This document shows, one piece after another, positions 24,303 through 36,640 of a stretch of 64,000 nt of DNA. The stretch is from contig CM021317.1 in assembly GCA_010645155.1 (NCBI GenBank), positions 5,717,123 through 5,781,122 of the forward strand. The letters are read 5' to 3'. This DNA is from Tigriopus japonicus. Lineage: Eukaryota > Arthropoda > Copepoda > Harpacticoida > Harpacticidae. Below the pieces are notes generated by a model that searched no databases, was not told where the DNA came from, and saw nothing but the letters and a program-made list of their open reading frames with translations. Each line of letters opens with the position of its first letter. The stretch's first letter is position 1. The translations under genes and the position numbers were made by a program.

Positions 24303-25557
24303 GGTGTCCGTTGGGCGATGGCTTTCTGGCTAGCTTGCGATCGAACGATTCAAGGTGTTGTTGGACTGGTCTCCAATCAGATGGTCAACGGGCCGAAAGG
24401 GCGTCCTTGGGCTGGACTCGCCACGGTGGAAATGCGGCTCGATCGGGCGCGCTTCAATTCAGATGGTAAGTTGGAGCAGATGGTCCCGCGGGTGGTGGTA
24501 AAACTACCTGAAAAGAAAAACCCATCTCAGTCAAAGCGAATCCCTGGCCTCACATCCAATCTGGAAATCTGGTCAGCTAGCAATCTAGCTGGCTGACTAC
24601 CACTCACTATCCTGCTAACCGGCCGCATTGGGATGGTCTCTGGGCGGTCCCAGACACGTTCCCGGGGGCCGGTGTCCCACCCTATGGCTGCCCGGGTCTT
24701 CTAGCCAGGCCTAGCTAACCCGTCCAGACCCAAAAGTCGGCGGGTTGAGGTCTTAGAGATGGATTTTCTTACCACTAATTTCCCCCTACGACTTGTCTTG
24801 AAGATGGCAATTCTCCTCGTGGCCTCACTACACCAACACAGATAGCCCACACCGAACCTGGATCGTATTTTGGGTCAAATCTCCTCTAAAATTAGGCCAA
24901 TTTTCATGTACCGCACCAAAAAAATTGATGTACTTAAAAATATGTTAACGTTCGATGATTCAACATGACTAAAAACGGCATTGGTTAATCGAGCAAAAAG
25001 ATTCTGATCGATTGATATTGCCTTTTCCAAGGTCAAATGATGGTAAGTTTGGTTGTTTTGAAGCCGATTTCGCGTCACTGAGACGGCGTACCCAAACCTG
25101 AAACAGGGTGACCTGGCGGTGAGCCAATTTCTTGACGGGGTAATTCGACGGCGACCCAGCGTTGGACGAACTGCGTGCGACCACAGGAAAAAAACCATTT
25201 TTAAGTGGGTGTGAGCCTAGCCCGGAGACCGCCTCTACTGATTATTTAGTGGCTTATATTCAACAGTTAAGGCCTAATCAAGGCCAAGTAACGCGGGATT
25301 CTTGAGCTAGCTTTCTTTCAATTAGAACTACTCATTGGGCAAAGGCCAATGACCGATCAAAGTGAAAACTCGGCAATCGCATCGTTAGCATCCAGGGATT
25401 TTGAAACGACGGCGGGCTTTGACCAAAAATGGTCGGCTCAAATCGTCTTCCACTCAACATTGTCAGACAAATTGAGCTGGGTGGTTGCAAAAAGAATAAC
25501 GGGAGCGAAAAAAATCTGAGTGTATTTTCCTTTTCAAGCCAGCGTCATTATGACGCT
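24303..25557. other. Intergenic: upstream of Y-box gene, downstream of glycosyltransferase-like gene
   Basis: A GC-richer block (about 24590-24760) upstream of the Y-box ATG may hold its promoter or 5' untranslated exon. No defined motif was identified. Short frames here look spurious. Confidence 0.4.
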
Positions 25558-27078
25558 TTAACAGTATTTCCAATCTGGGTGAGCTTTAGGTCGACATTTG
25601 GCCGGGCATTCTATCTTCAGAATGTCCTGGCTCTCATAGACGGATGCAACATAATTGTTGGGTTTCATTTGGCGTTGAGTTGGAAACGGCGAGGTCCGTG
25701 GAAAATGGAGGCAAGTATAGCTGTCGTGCGTCAGAGCGTTCCACTTGCCCCAAGGCCATATATATCTTAAAGAAGGACTCTGGTTAATTTATCGATTCCT
25801 TTGATGCGCTATGGCTAATGGATAAGCAACTGACCTCTTGAGGAAACCCTGATCGGGGCCGTAAGCCTTTCTGTTGGCCCAAAATATCGAATCCTCCTGA
25901 GCTTGCTGAAAAGCGGACGTCATCATGACCCGTTCCATGGGTCCAAGGCGAACGCCCCAACCACTGCCTAGGATCTCGATTGAATGAGATGGATGATCTC
26001 GCATAAAATGGAAGGCATGAGAAGAGTTTTCCCACTCAGCAATGGCTGACGCCTCCCGATGGCTAAATCGGGAGTCCAAATCCCGAGACACGAAAGACTG
26101 GACCTAAAATGGATCAAGAAATCCTAGTACATAAGCGGAATTAAGGACTTGTGAAAGGAGCCATACTTGGGGGTCCTTAATGGGATAGAATCGCCAATTC
26201 ATGGCAAACACCTTGGCAATATCCCCATCGGAGGGGAGATTTCGAACATGACAAAGATCGATATGTTCATTTGAGCAAGTTAGAGCGCACAAGTCAGTCA
26301 TTAATGTGTGGTTAACCTCCAAGTCATAATAGAGTCTCAGAGTCCAATTAGGATAGAAATGAGGAAGATCACGGAGGTTCTCTTCAATGCCGCGAAAGTA
26401 TTTCCTGCTCTTGCCGAGTTTTGATTTGGGATTGCCGTAGAAGGTAAATCCCACGACTTTTTGAAATGGACCTCTGTCAAAAGCATGCTGACTACACGTT
26501 GATCCCTCTTTTGAGTGGCCTTGTTGGTTACTTCTGGCCCAAATTGTCCTGGAACAGTTACATTGCTCAACCACTGACGTAATCCTTGACATTGTCTCGT
26601 CGTTGGAACGTGGTAAAGTCCACGGACCCTCGAGTTGGTCCAGCATTTTTCGGTAGCGTTTGCTCCATTTGGTGGCCCATCGAGAGGCCTCAGGATTCCA
26701 CAAGGCCATCATGGACTTGAGTTGGTAGTAGTTTTGTTTTAGACTAGCGTCGCCATTGCTTTGAACGAAGTCATCGAGGACTGAGGTTGATTTTCGAAGT
26801 AAAGGAACGAGTGGGTCTTCTACAACGGAGTTATTGCGGGCTTGTTTTGACGGGGACCGACTGGGAACAGACGATTTATTTTCATCGACTTCTTCTTTGG
26901 AGTTCAACAACACTGTCTCTTTCTTACTTGACAATGCCAGTACCTCTTTTTGGAACTTTTCAGAAGGAACATGTTCGTTTTGATTGTCAAAATGAACTTG
27001 GTAAACACACACAACTAACATGAGAGACAAGGCGATGCCCAAAAGTTTATGACACTTGTTCCGGTAGAAAGGTTTCAT
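25558..27078 (-). CDS. Type II membrane, Golgi glycosyltransferase-like protein of an uncharacterised family
   Basis: Three exons on the minus strand: 27078-26167, 26103-25835 and 25765-25558 (1389 nt, 462 aa), phases 0 and 2, introns 63 and 69 bp. A short basic N-terminus (KPFYRNKCHK) precedes one membrane segment (about 12-26), then a Lys/Glu/Ser-rich stem and a globular domain with KVVGFTFYGN, FYPNWTLRLYYD, AMNWRFYPIKDPQ, then SRDLDSR. That last segment carries a DxD-type Asp-Leu-Asp (about 312-314), followed by MRDHPSHSIEILGSGWGVRL, YGPDQGFLKRYIWPWGKW and HDSYTC. This architecture fits a Golgi glycosyltransferase with metal-nucleotide-sugar binding, but the substrate is unknown. I know this protein type only as uncharacterised invertebrate sequences. 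Exon 3 was found by following the motif into a second frame; without it the protein would end in intron sequence at 25789. Confidence 0.8.
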
Positions 27079-28137
27079 GATGTGTGATTTCCTTCACATC
27101 TTTTTGCTCTTCATTTCTGCAAGTAAATAATGCATGCCCTCCATATTTACTCAGCAGCACTGGATTTCATTCCAAAACTAAAAATGCAACTGTCTGTCAT
27201 TCTGGTTGCCAAGAGTGTTGGTCTGAGAAGGCCTGTGAGCCAATGGTGGTTGGCAGAAGATTTCTCCACCTGAGCCATCCCAACGCATGTGGTTACAGGT
27301 GAAAACGGTATCCCGGTCCATTGACTGGTGTCTTTAACAAAGTCAGCTCATTGAACAAATAATTTTAACGATTGTTTTTGATGCATTGGTAGAAGTGGCA
27401 ATATAAACCAGAAACAGCGCGTAAAACAAAAATAATTAGATTGAGTCATTAGATTCCGAAATTTCACGTTTTTTTCTTTCGAGATTTTACGACATTCTCA
27501 AAAGGCAATTTATGAGCAGGATTTGAATTTTATCAATTCTTAAAATGTCGAAGAGAACAAAAATAGGTTCACTATGGAAAAAAAATATTCATTAGGTTTA
27601 GGAAAACTCCCTTACAATGATAAGAAATGTAGACAGTGTGCATGTTGCAAGAAAAACAATCGAGATCTAATTTTAGCAAACTTGATGAAGTATTAGCAAT
27701 ATGTTGCTCCAGTCAGGGAAAAACTTTCTAAACATAATTTTGAAACATGGAGCCTTCAAATTTAGAAAATGAAGCATGTTAATTGAGACAAGTAAATTTT
27801 TGTGCATTTTGTCAATCAGTGGCTATGGTGCAAATCTTTGTCGTGGTGCACAGATGGTAAACAGTGATTTTAATTTTAGGCAATAGAAGTGGCCTCGGTT
27901 TATTTTTCAAATGTTGGGAGTCTATATTTTCAATATATTGGAATAATGTAACGTTAAAATGTCTTGACGCTTTGAAACGAATTTGCGTCATATGTTGAGA
28001 AGATCCAACCATGGAATGACGAAGAATACAGGAAAAAGTCGGCCGCTTGGGCAAAGCTGTAGAGGGAAAAAATGCGCCAAAAGGTGACCAACTGAGCGCA
28101 TACCATTGGTATGGCAATTTGCTGGGGAAACAAAATC
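27079..28137. other. Intergenic, AT-rich
   Basis: No gene seen. It contains the likely 3' untranslated region of the DUF547 gene, with a minus-strand AATAAA at 27899-27904. Confidence 0.5.
27899..27904 (-). other. Polyadenylation signal, DUF547 gene
   Basis: AATAAA on the minus strand, 234 bp past the stop at 28138. Confidence 0.45.
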
Positions 28138-28971
28138 TCAATGACTTTTTGGGGTCGAGCTATTGGCATCCCAATTGTAATCATTAAAGACGACTTTGGT
28201 CTCATCGCCGATCGATAGCAACTGGTTTTGGAGGGTCTCGTCTTTTACATATTGGGCCAGGCATTTCACGGCTTCATGGTCCGTGGAACCAAAATCGTTG
28301 CGATACCATAGGAATAATTTCGAGAGATAAACCGTATTACTCTCGGCATCAAATCGAATTTCTTGGGAACAAAACGATTTGGCCGCCATATCGAGTTGCG
28401 TGTCAAGTTTGTCGGCTTTGTAGATCCGGATTGGCGGACACGAACGGGCTCCACAATTTAGGGCAAAATGGATCCTTCCGTCAAATGTTGGAATGACCAA
28501 AGGGAGTCGAGGATCTCCCTCGGGAAAACTGGGCTTTTTAGCGGCCGGATGACCTCGATTGCTCCGAAGAACCCCATGTTCAATCTCGTCCAAAGTCATT
28601 CGGTGTGGTCCAATTTGGTACATATATTTGTTCCACATGCCGTCGATATCCTTAGGGGACAAGTTTTCCTTGTGTTTCCACACCAGAATATGAATGGTGA
28701 AACAATTGTACAAATTGATGAAGAAGGCCTTTCGTTCCTGTTCTGGTAGTGTTTTCATCTGAATGCAACCCAGTTGTCTGGCCAAGTTCAGATAAGTTTG
28801 GAAGGATGGATCTTTGGCCATGGCTTCATAATCTACGCCAGACTCGGAAATAAAGTTGCTTTTCAGTTCCATGATAGTAGCATTCATTTGAGCCACCAAA
28901 CTCTGGGTGTCGGGAACCGTCTCCGAGGTGCTAGAGGCAGCATTTAATACCCATGGGTTCTCTTCGGTCAT
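28138..28971 (-). CDS. DUF547 domain protein
   Basis: Single open exon, 277 aa. The DUF547 core covers about residues 55-260. It includes QERKAFFINLYNCFTIHILV (helix and Asn-Leu-Tyr-Asn), a WNKYMYQIGPHRMTLDEIEHGVLR block, the DPRLPLVIP strand, and the hallmark FALNCGARSCPPIRIY with paired cysteines (about 173 and 178). A FLWYRNDFG motif and a C-terminal FNDYNWDAN follow, as in other members. The domain is widespread in bacteria, plants and some animals, sometimes fused to DEP or glutaredoxin. Its biochemical role is not settled, although the Cys/His/Asp set has been suggested to be catalytic. No signal peptide or membrane segment. The ATG at 28971 is the first in frame; an upstream exon cannot be excluded. 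Confidence 0.88.
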   Translation of the reverse strand: MTEENPWVLNAASSTSETVPDTQSLVAQMNATIMELKSNFISESGVDYEAMAKDPSFQTYLNLARQLGCIQMKTLPEQERKAFFINLYNCFTIHILVWKHKENLSPKDIDGMWNKYMYQIGPHRMTLDEIEHGVLRSNRGHPAAKKPSFPEGDPRLPLVIPTFDGRIHFALNCGARSCPPIRIYKADKLDTQLDMAAKSFCSQEIRFDAESNTVYLSKLFLWYRNDFGSTDHEAVKCLAQYVKDETLQNQLLSIGDETKVVFNDYNWDANSSTPKSH

Positions 28972-29644
28972 CGCTAGAAAGAGGTCAAGACGGATGGTTC
29001 AATTACGTCGTGCAAATAACTAGTCATCGTCCTATATGTTGTAAGTGCTGACTACCTAGCTTTCCTTCTCATCACGTCAAATAAGTCTCGATGAATGACC
29101 TTCGGTCAGCAATTAAAGGTATGATTGGATCTCGCCGACGAGTCCGTTGGTGATGGCCAGCCTTTGGCTAAAATCTACGACCTTTTTTTCTTCCGAGAGC
29201 AATCGGGCCTAAGAGCAGATTTGTACCATTTGTCCGCCATGGCTGCCGATCCCAAGGGTCTTGTCACAGGCAGTCAGTCTGACAAGTTCCCGTCCTTTCC
29301 GATTCCGAGGGAACAGAACGTCTGCTCTCGAATATAGATTTTTGTTCCATTTCAAGAACAGTGGGAGCAATGGGAAAGAACGCTAAGAGAGAGAGAAAGG
29401 GAGGAAGGAAGGAAGGCGAGAAAGTGGCCTCGAAGAGTGTGTTCCTCTCTGTCTCTTTCTCTCTCTCTCATGCCTCTCTATCTATTTATCGTGGAGAGCA
29501 CTCTTTTGGCCTTTTCTGCGCACCACGTCCGAGCTTTCAAGAGCTTTCAGCCAACGACAGTCGACCAGCAAATTGTCAGAGGAACAAGACACTGTGTCGG
29601 GATATCGAATGGAGATTTGAAGTGAACCCTATCATCATATCACG
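28972..29644. other. Divergent promoter interval between DUF547 and calsyntenin genes
   Basis: 673 bp between two divergently oriented start codons. It contains a CT/TC-rich stretch (about 29440-29480) and purine runs (29385-29420). No TATA or initiator could be assigned. Core promoters of both genes probably lie here. Confidence 0.4.
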
Positions 29645-32600
29645 ATGACCCAGTCAAGAAGACTTTTAGGTCTGGCTTTTGGATTTCTCCTGGCCTTTAA
29701 TGTTCAAGGTAAGTCTGAATTTGTCTCAAAAGTACAAATAGGGACGAATAAAGGGGCAACTAGACGATCACTTCAGTCCCACGAGGAACAACGTTTCCAT
29801 GCAATAAACACACGCACGCAACCCGCATATTTCCGAGTGAAAAAAGGCTCCAAGGCCTTTTTTCGATGCTTACCTGACATTTTGCTTTTGATGGGACGAG
29901 ATTTAGCACTTTGTGACGGCTAACTTAGCAGGGATTTATGTAAAGGTGTGCAAAGAGCAGGTCCGACAGGTCCATCCATCCGTATGAAACGCGTGTGTAC
30001 ATGTCGACTTTGTACTGGGAAGAACTCGACAGCCTATTATCAGCGTACGTTCTACATGCACAATCCACAATGATACTCAGAAGGAAAAGATAGGAACGAT
30101 TTAGATAGATAGATTTATTCAGGGCTCACGATTAGTTACAATAAAAGAAGTTCGAATAAAGAAGAAGAAAAATAATGAAGATAATGTGATAACCCCAGGA
30201 CTCCTCATAAACCGCTAGGTTTGTTTTCATGGGGAGCCTTGACTAGATATGTCACTTTGGTCTCGGACCAGCCTGAGATTCCCACCCTGGAAGCTCTTCC
30301 TTCCTGTTCCTGAATTCAGTCTCGACAAGGGTCACCAGGATGTCTGAGGATTTGGAAATGACCTAAGCACGAGCACAGCAATTGGTAGCATTACAGTTGG
30401 TTCAATATGAGTCAGTGATAGTCTGTCTGCCTTAGAAAATTTGGTCCATTTGTCTACCGAGTTGGGAAGGCTAACATTTTTAATGTCATTTCAAGTTGCA
30501 GTTTACTTCTTTCGGCATTCGCTAATTTGCTTCGTTATTCAATCACTTAACAGAACCCTCACTAATATATCAAGGAGATTAACAAACAAATACATAGTAG
30601 AAAACCAAATGTGTTTCGGCGTGGTCTTTCTTTCCTGACGTTGCAAAGATTAAGGGAAAGAAAGCCTAATAAGTATATGGGAACAGGATGTCTTGGAATA
30701 CGAAGAGCAAAAGCCTTCCAATTACTTGGAATATCTGTAACAAACACAGAAAGACTAATCAGAAATCCGAGAAAATAACCAAATCGGGAATCCGGTTTTG
30801 TCGACAGACTTCTGCGAACCAAGGCCTAATGAAAAAGGGACAATACCAAATACCAGAGCAAACATTTATGGAGATGAATTCCATATCTGTTGAACGGAAA
30901 TGTCGTAAAAGAAATTGAATAAGTTAGTCAAAAGTAAGTTAAAAAGTGAAACTTAATAATGAGTGATTAACTGTAAAAGTCAAAATACGTAGGTGTACGT
31001 ACCAGATTACCGCAAATATGCAAAAAATCATCATTGATATTCAAGGCTTGGAATCGTTTTAACACCACTAAAGTTGCGCTACTACAGAAAACATCAAACT
31101 CCATACTATTATTTTCTTGAAGGTCAACATTTGAGCTTCGCAATACTCATCATTTTTAACGTCCTGCAAAAGTAGCAAGTTATGCATTCTCACAGGGTAA
31201 CAAATTGTTTCCCTTGGCATACATCTAAAAATGTCAGAAAGCATTTGCAATAGCTGCAATTTGGACATTACCAAAAGATACAGTTTCATTTAAAATTTTC
31301 TCATCAAGTAACAATCACAAGCTCTTAATTGCGAGAGTGTGAAGTCTTATTACCATTCATCAAAATGTGGTCCTCATGAAAGTCTTATAAGCAGTAAAAC
31401 TAATTGAACATATCTTGTAAAAACTTCTTTTTGCTTTAAAATTCCATCACTTTTTCCATAGCATTTTAACCCCTAACCCATATTTTGTTTTTTTACTGTA
31501 AACAATAATTTTAAACACTAATTGGCGTCCTGAAGTACGTAAAGTAGAACATGTATTCCGCTTTAGCTGAAGAACATCTTGACATCAGTATTTAATTTCC
31601 GATGAACGAAACATGTTCCCTTGATCTAAAATATCTTGCTTCATGATTTCCATCTTTGTAGGAGAGGAATCCTTCGAATTTATTCAACCCGAACATGGCT
31701 ACTTTGGAACCGTGTCCGAGTCTGAAACCAACATCACCATTGACCCACCTATCAAAACTCAGGGCAAATTGGTGTGCAAGTTTAGCATCATCCACCATCA
31801 TGATACTCCCAAACCTCCATTTGAAGTGAGTTCCAAACAAAGTGGGATCTGTTCCTCAAGAGGCAAGTCTCAAGAGCTTGTTTCGACATTGATTTTCAGA
31901 TTTCCATGGAGAATCAAGAACAGGGATTGGCTGTCGTCAAGGCAACTCATTTACTAAATTGTGAGGAGCAGAATGAGTTCAAAATGCACGTGGAGGCCAT
32001 AGCTTGTGATGGAACATATGCAGAAAGGTAAAATAGCACTTGGAACATCCCATTTAGTCACCCATAACGTCACTCTATGATCTCATATTTCTAGAGCTAT
32101 TTTGAGGGTGGTTGTTAATGACATCAATGAGTTTGCCCCTGAATTCGCCGAGGATTCCGTGAGTGCCTCCGTCAAGGAGGGTGTCATTAACGATAATATC
32201 ATCCAAGTCAAAGCAACAGACAAGGATTGCTCCAAGCAACTCAGTCAGATTTGCGAGTACAAAATTGAGACCGAGAACCAGCCGTTCCAAATCTCGAGCG
32301 AAGGTAATGAAAATACGTGTATATTGGAATAAGAATTTCCCAGTCGGACTTGAATGATCCCATTTGTGCTTTCTAGGAATCATTTCCAACACGGTTCCAC
32401 TCAACTTCACCAACGCTCACAACTTTGTCTTATCGGTTGTGGCGAAGGACTGTGGTGACAAGAAATCCTCACCAATTTTGGTCATCATTGAAGTGAAGCA
32501 ACCTTGTCGAAGTGGATGGACCGGTAAGATTCACAATGGAGAGGGTCTATTTTCAACACATTTACTCTAACTCTATGCAACAGGCCTACCCTCGGAATTG

Positions 32601-35039
32601 AGCTATACCCCTGGGACTGGACCACAACCTTTGTACTCGCATTCCAATTTGGCATTTTGCAACGAGGATGGGGAAAAGAGCGAGTTCTGCCCCATCGAGT
32701 CTGTCGAGGCCACTTTGGCCTTGGAAACGAGACACGTGGGCAAAGGTTGCGATAGAGACACCTACTCGATTTCCAATCAACGCATCTTGTGCGGAGCAAA
32801 TGAGGAAGGCATCAAGCTCTTGGACAATATCCCCCGATCAATGCAAGACACGAGCTCAGAGAGTGACCAAAGTATCACGCGATTCGACGGAAACACGGGA
32901 ATCGAAGTCACAGACAAGCTCACAGAAGCCGGAAGTCTCAAATTGGACAAGTTCTCCATCTCAACGTGGATGAAGCACGAGGACAATTTGGCAATGGAGA
33001 AACATCGGAAAGAGCACATCTTCTGCATTGCCGATGACCACAGTGAGTGAGATTTTCTCCGTGACATTAATTAGGTATTCATTCTTTCTTTGACTCGTTT
33101 GTTTAGAGAAAAATCGACACCATAGCGCCCTGTTCATACGTAATTGCAAGCTCGTTCTCTTGCTGAGAAGAGAATACGTGAATGGAGAGGAGAACATCTT
33201 CCGACCTGCTGAATGGAGATGGAACCTGCCTCAAGTTTGCGATAATGAATGGCATCATTATGCGATCAATGTCAACTTTCCCCATGTTGACCTTGTGGTG
33301 GACGGTGACCTCTGGACCCCAGAAAAAGACAACCCCGAGATCATTGACGATTGGCCTCTCCATCCAGTGGGTGATCAGATGACTACCAAGATGTCTGTGG
33401 GAGCTTGTTGGCAAGGCTCTGAGAATCGCTTTCGGCACGAGATCAAGGGCTATCTTGCTGGTTTGGTACTTCTCCCTGGCATCAACGAGAATTTGGAGGT
33501 GCTGAAGTGTTTGCACCAGTGTTCAGAGTCCTTACAGGTTCCTGCTTCCAGTTCCATTGCTCCAGGCATGGAAATGGTTTCCAATAAGCTTGGCACTCGT
33601 GTGACGGTTGATGGTAGCGATCCCAAAGACATTTCATCGTTGGTGAACCAAATCGCTTACTTGAACACTAGGGAATTTCCTTCCCCAGGAAAACGTATCC
33701 TGACATTGAGCACAAGACTGAATTGTAAAGATGGGTCCTCTATGGCCTTAATGGATCATAAGGCCACCATCGACGTCATGCCAGTCCCTGAACCCAAGAT
33801 TGATATTGTTGGCACCTCTGAAATCGCCAGAGATTACGACGATTTCAAGCTAGGCGTCCGAATCTTCACCGATGTTCACATCGTCATGACCTCAGGATCC
33901 AATAGGAACGGAGAACCGGTCAATGGGATTGAGAACCGATTAGACCGATGTGAAGTCACCGTTTCTCCTCCTTTGAACGGGGATCACGAGTTCTTCGAAG
34001 TGCCGGACGATCTCTTGAAATCCCTGAAGATTCAAGGCTCGGTTTCGGCTTCGGGGGCCATTTTCCGAGGGGCCGAGATGATCTACAACTACGAACGTCT
34101 TCTACGACAAGTCACTTACACCAACAAGAAGCCAGCCTATTACTTGAATCGACAATTCAAGATCATTTGTTCCGAGATGAACAACCGGTTCATGAGCAAC
34201 GAATACGAACAAACGGTAAAGACAAGCACGGATCAGGCATTTAGCAAGTAGAACACCTCTTATTAGATCTTTGACTACTTTTTGCAGTTGACGGTGATTC
34301 ACCCCACCACGATCGTCAACAAAGAGACCGAGGAAAGCATGAATGATCAGAACAAAAATCATCAACAAATCTACGACATCCCACATGCCCATCGAGGCCT
34401 GGATGAGCAAACCATCGACGAAGTTGGTTTCAAAGAGACTCGGAACAGTTTCCACACAGGCCAAGCAGGGGCACACAGTAAGTTCAATATAATTCATTGT
34501 CCACCAGATACCAGTTGGATCACTCACGCCTTTTCATTGTTCCAGGCAATGTGGTCGCCCTGATTGCAGTCGTGTGTGTGGCTTTCTTAGCCGTCCTTCT
34601 CATCTTGGGTATCATTCGCGTGCGAGCTGGTCATCAGCGGAGCACCAACGAAGATCTTCAAGCTGAAGTGGAAATGGCGTGGGATGATTCTCCTCTGAAC
34701 ATCACCATCAATCCCATGCAGGTAGAATTGGATACTTGGCCATGGTTTTTTGGGCAATAGTCAGAGCTCAATCGATTGTTTTAGGCCTTGTCTGATGGGA
34801 ATAAGATGTCCACGTCCGCCCCAACTTTACATGAAAACCCTTGTTCAGACGAAATCCTTGGAGATTCACTTGTGGACGGTATGGACTCTGACGATGACGA
34901 TGTGGATGACGATGACTCCTTTGGCGAGGATGAGGAGGAGGATGATCTCGGGTCTGACGATATCCACTCTCGACCGGTGGTCATGTCAAAAACTGGACGA
35001 GGGAAGCAGCGGTTGGAGTGGGATGATCAAGACCTGTAG
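29645..35039 (+). CDS. Calsyntenin
   Basis: Ten exons: 29645-29708, 31662-31825, 31900-32027, 32095-32303, 32377-32523, 32584-33042, 33107-34215, 34288-34477, 34546-34721, 34785-35039. They total 2901 nt (966 aa), the usual calsyntenin length. Calsyntenins are type I synaptic/neuronal membrane proteins whose cytoplasmic tail binds kinesin light chain for axonal cargo transport. Visible parts: signal peptide (about 1-22), two cadherin-like repeats (Ca-binding VVNDINEFAPEF and KATDKDCS; second repeat ends CRSGWT), a laminin-G/LNS-like domain (about 340-520: KFSISTWMKHED, CDNEWHHYAINV), a long ectodomain, and one TM helix (about 825-847). The tail has AWDDSPLNITINPM (W869) and a terminal LEWDDQDL (W961), the two kinesin-light-chain WD motifs, flanking an acidic stretch. 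Phases agree at every junction. The 1.95-kb first intron separates the signal peptide exon. Confidence 0.95.
30103..30320 (-). mobile_element. Possible non-LTR retrotransposon 3' tail in calsyntenin intron 1
   Basis: Read on the minus strand, the segment ends in GAATAAATCTATCTATC, a polyA-signal-like sequence with a short tetranucleotide tail, a common ending of non-LTR elements. No reverse transcriptase was identified. Confidence 0.3.
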
Positions 35040-36640
35040 ACGATAAAGGGTAAGTCGACAAATTCACGGAATCGCATTACAATGGAGCAGATTTTTAGCC
35101 GGTGAAAACGACAAAAAAGACAACTTTTTAGTTGGCTTTTTTTGAAAAAAAAAATATTTGGTACAATAGTTGAAAAATGAGCGTTTTCAATCATACTGAT
35201 AGCGATGAAATAGGGCCGTTGGCTGTACTAAGTTTCTCGGCCCCCATTTTGGCGAATCCAAGTTTTTTTCCCATTTAAGCGTCCATTCAATGATTTTAGG
35301 TCCCTTGAAACTATATACTGTCACGTCTTGATACCTCTGCTTACACCTGGTTGATAGTATGCTCAATTATCAATTAGAAAATGAGCGTCACAAAATGGCC
35401 AGAATTCAATTATAAATTAGAAGAAGCTCTTAAATATGTTAAAGTTAAGGAAATACTCCGTTTTGTCCTAAAATCCATAAAAATCGAAAAAAAATCAGAA
35501 TATGTTGAAACAGAGCAAAATATCCAAAAAAATAAGCCAAATCGCTCAAAATTACAAAATAGATGCTCAAAAACGGGAACATGAAAAAATGGGAGGAAAT
35601 TTTAAATTTTAGTGAAAATCTATTTTTCCCCTCCATCCTCATCACAAGGGGGTGCAAATATCTGGCCATGGAGAACATGAGATGTCCTTGATCTGGCAAA
35701 CAAATTGAGGCCTTTAAGTCTTAACATTGGTAAAAAAAAGAACCGTCGAAATGGCAAATCAGCTGGAAAGTGTCGCATTCTTAGGTCGAAAAGGTTTGTA
35801 ATCATCAAAAATGGTGTAGAAACGAAAACTTATAATTGAATAATTTATATTCATTTTATTTTTAGTAGCGACTTTATAAATAAACGATAGCCAAAAAACT
35901 ATTTGCCCCAAATTTATACCCCTCGTTCATCTTAATTCAGCCTAACAACACTCTTCTTGCCTTTAGCTCCAAACTGCAGCGCACAAGGGTGATTTTGAGG
36001 AGATCGACGTCGAAATTCATCTTTGGTCCTCGGCCTCACTACCATTTCAAAAGCAACATCTTCATTATCATCTTCTAAGTGAATCACTACTAAAAGTACT
36101 ACCACTGCAACAAGTAAAAGATCATCGTCATCGTGTAGATGTAATTCGAGCCCCGTCGTTATTTAAAGCACCGAGAACAATTATGAAAAAACTCTTCACA
36201 TATCGAAAAATGAGCGTTTCTGGTCATCCTCATCCAAATGACCTTGTCAGTCAGTCAGTCAGTGCTTCAACTATTGTCGCTATCATTAGTGTGCTACTAA
36301 AAGCATTTTGTCACCATGCATAATTTACTATTACGACTCTGCAACATACTACGTAAACCCAATACCCGCATTCCCACCCAAAATAACATGAATATTAACA
36401 TTCTTGGTTTCCAATATGATTCTGTTTTCAAATTGAGTTCCTTCTTTATCAATTGATCCCATTCGAAGCATCACGATTATTTCAAAGAGAAGCCATCATC
36501 ATTCCAGTTATCTTCAACCAACCAAACAATGCAATTTACCATTGTCATTGATTGTTTCAACAGAGAAAAGTGAAATAAAGCTGTTCCACTATTTTTTAAA
36601 CCCATGATTTTTCTTTCGCTGTAGTTATGATGAGTGATGG
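35040..36640 (+). other. Calsyntenin 3' region with possible UTR intron
   Basis: Eleven bases after the stop a good donor (GGTAAGTC, about 35049) is followed by a plausible acceptor (CCTTTAG, about 35967), suggesting an intron in the 3' untranslated region. An AATAAA at about 36573 could end the transcript. No coding frame is supported. Confidence 0.35.
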
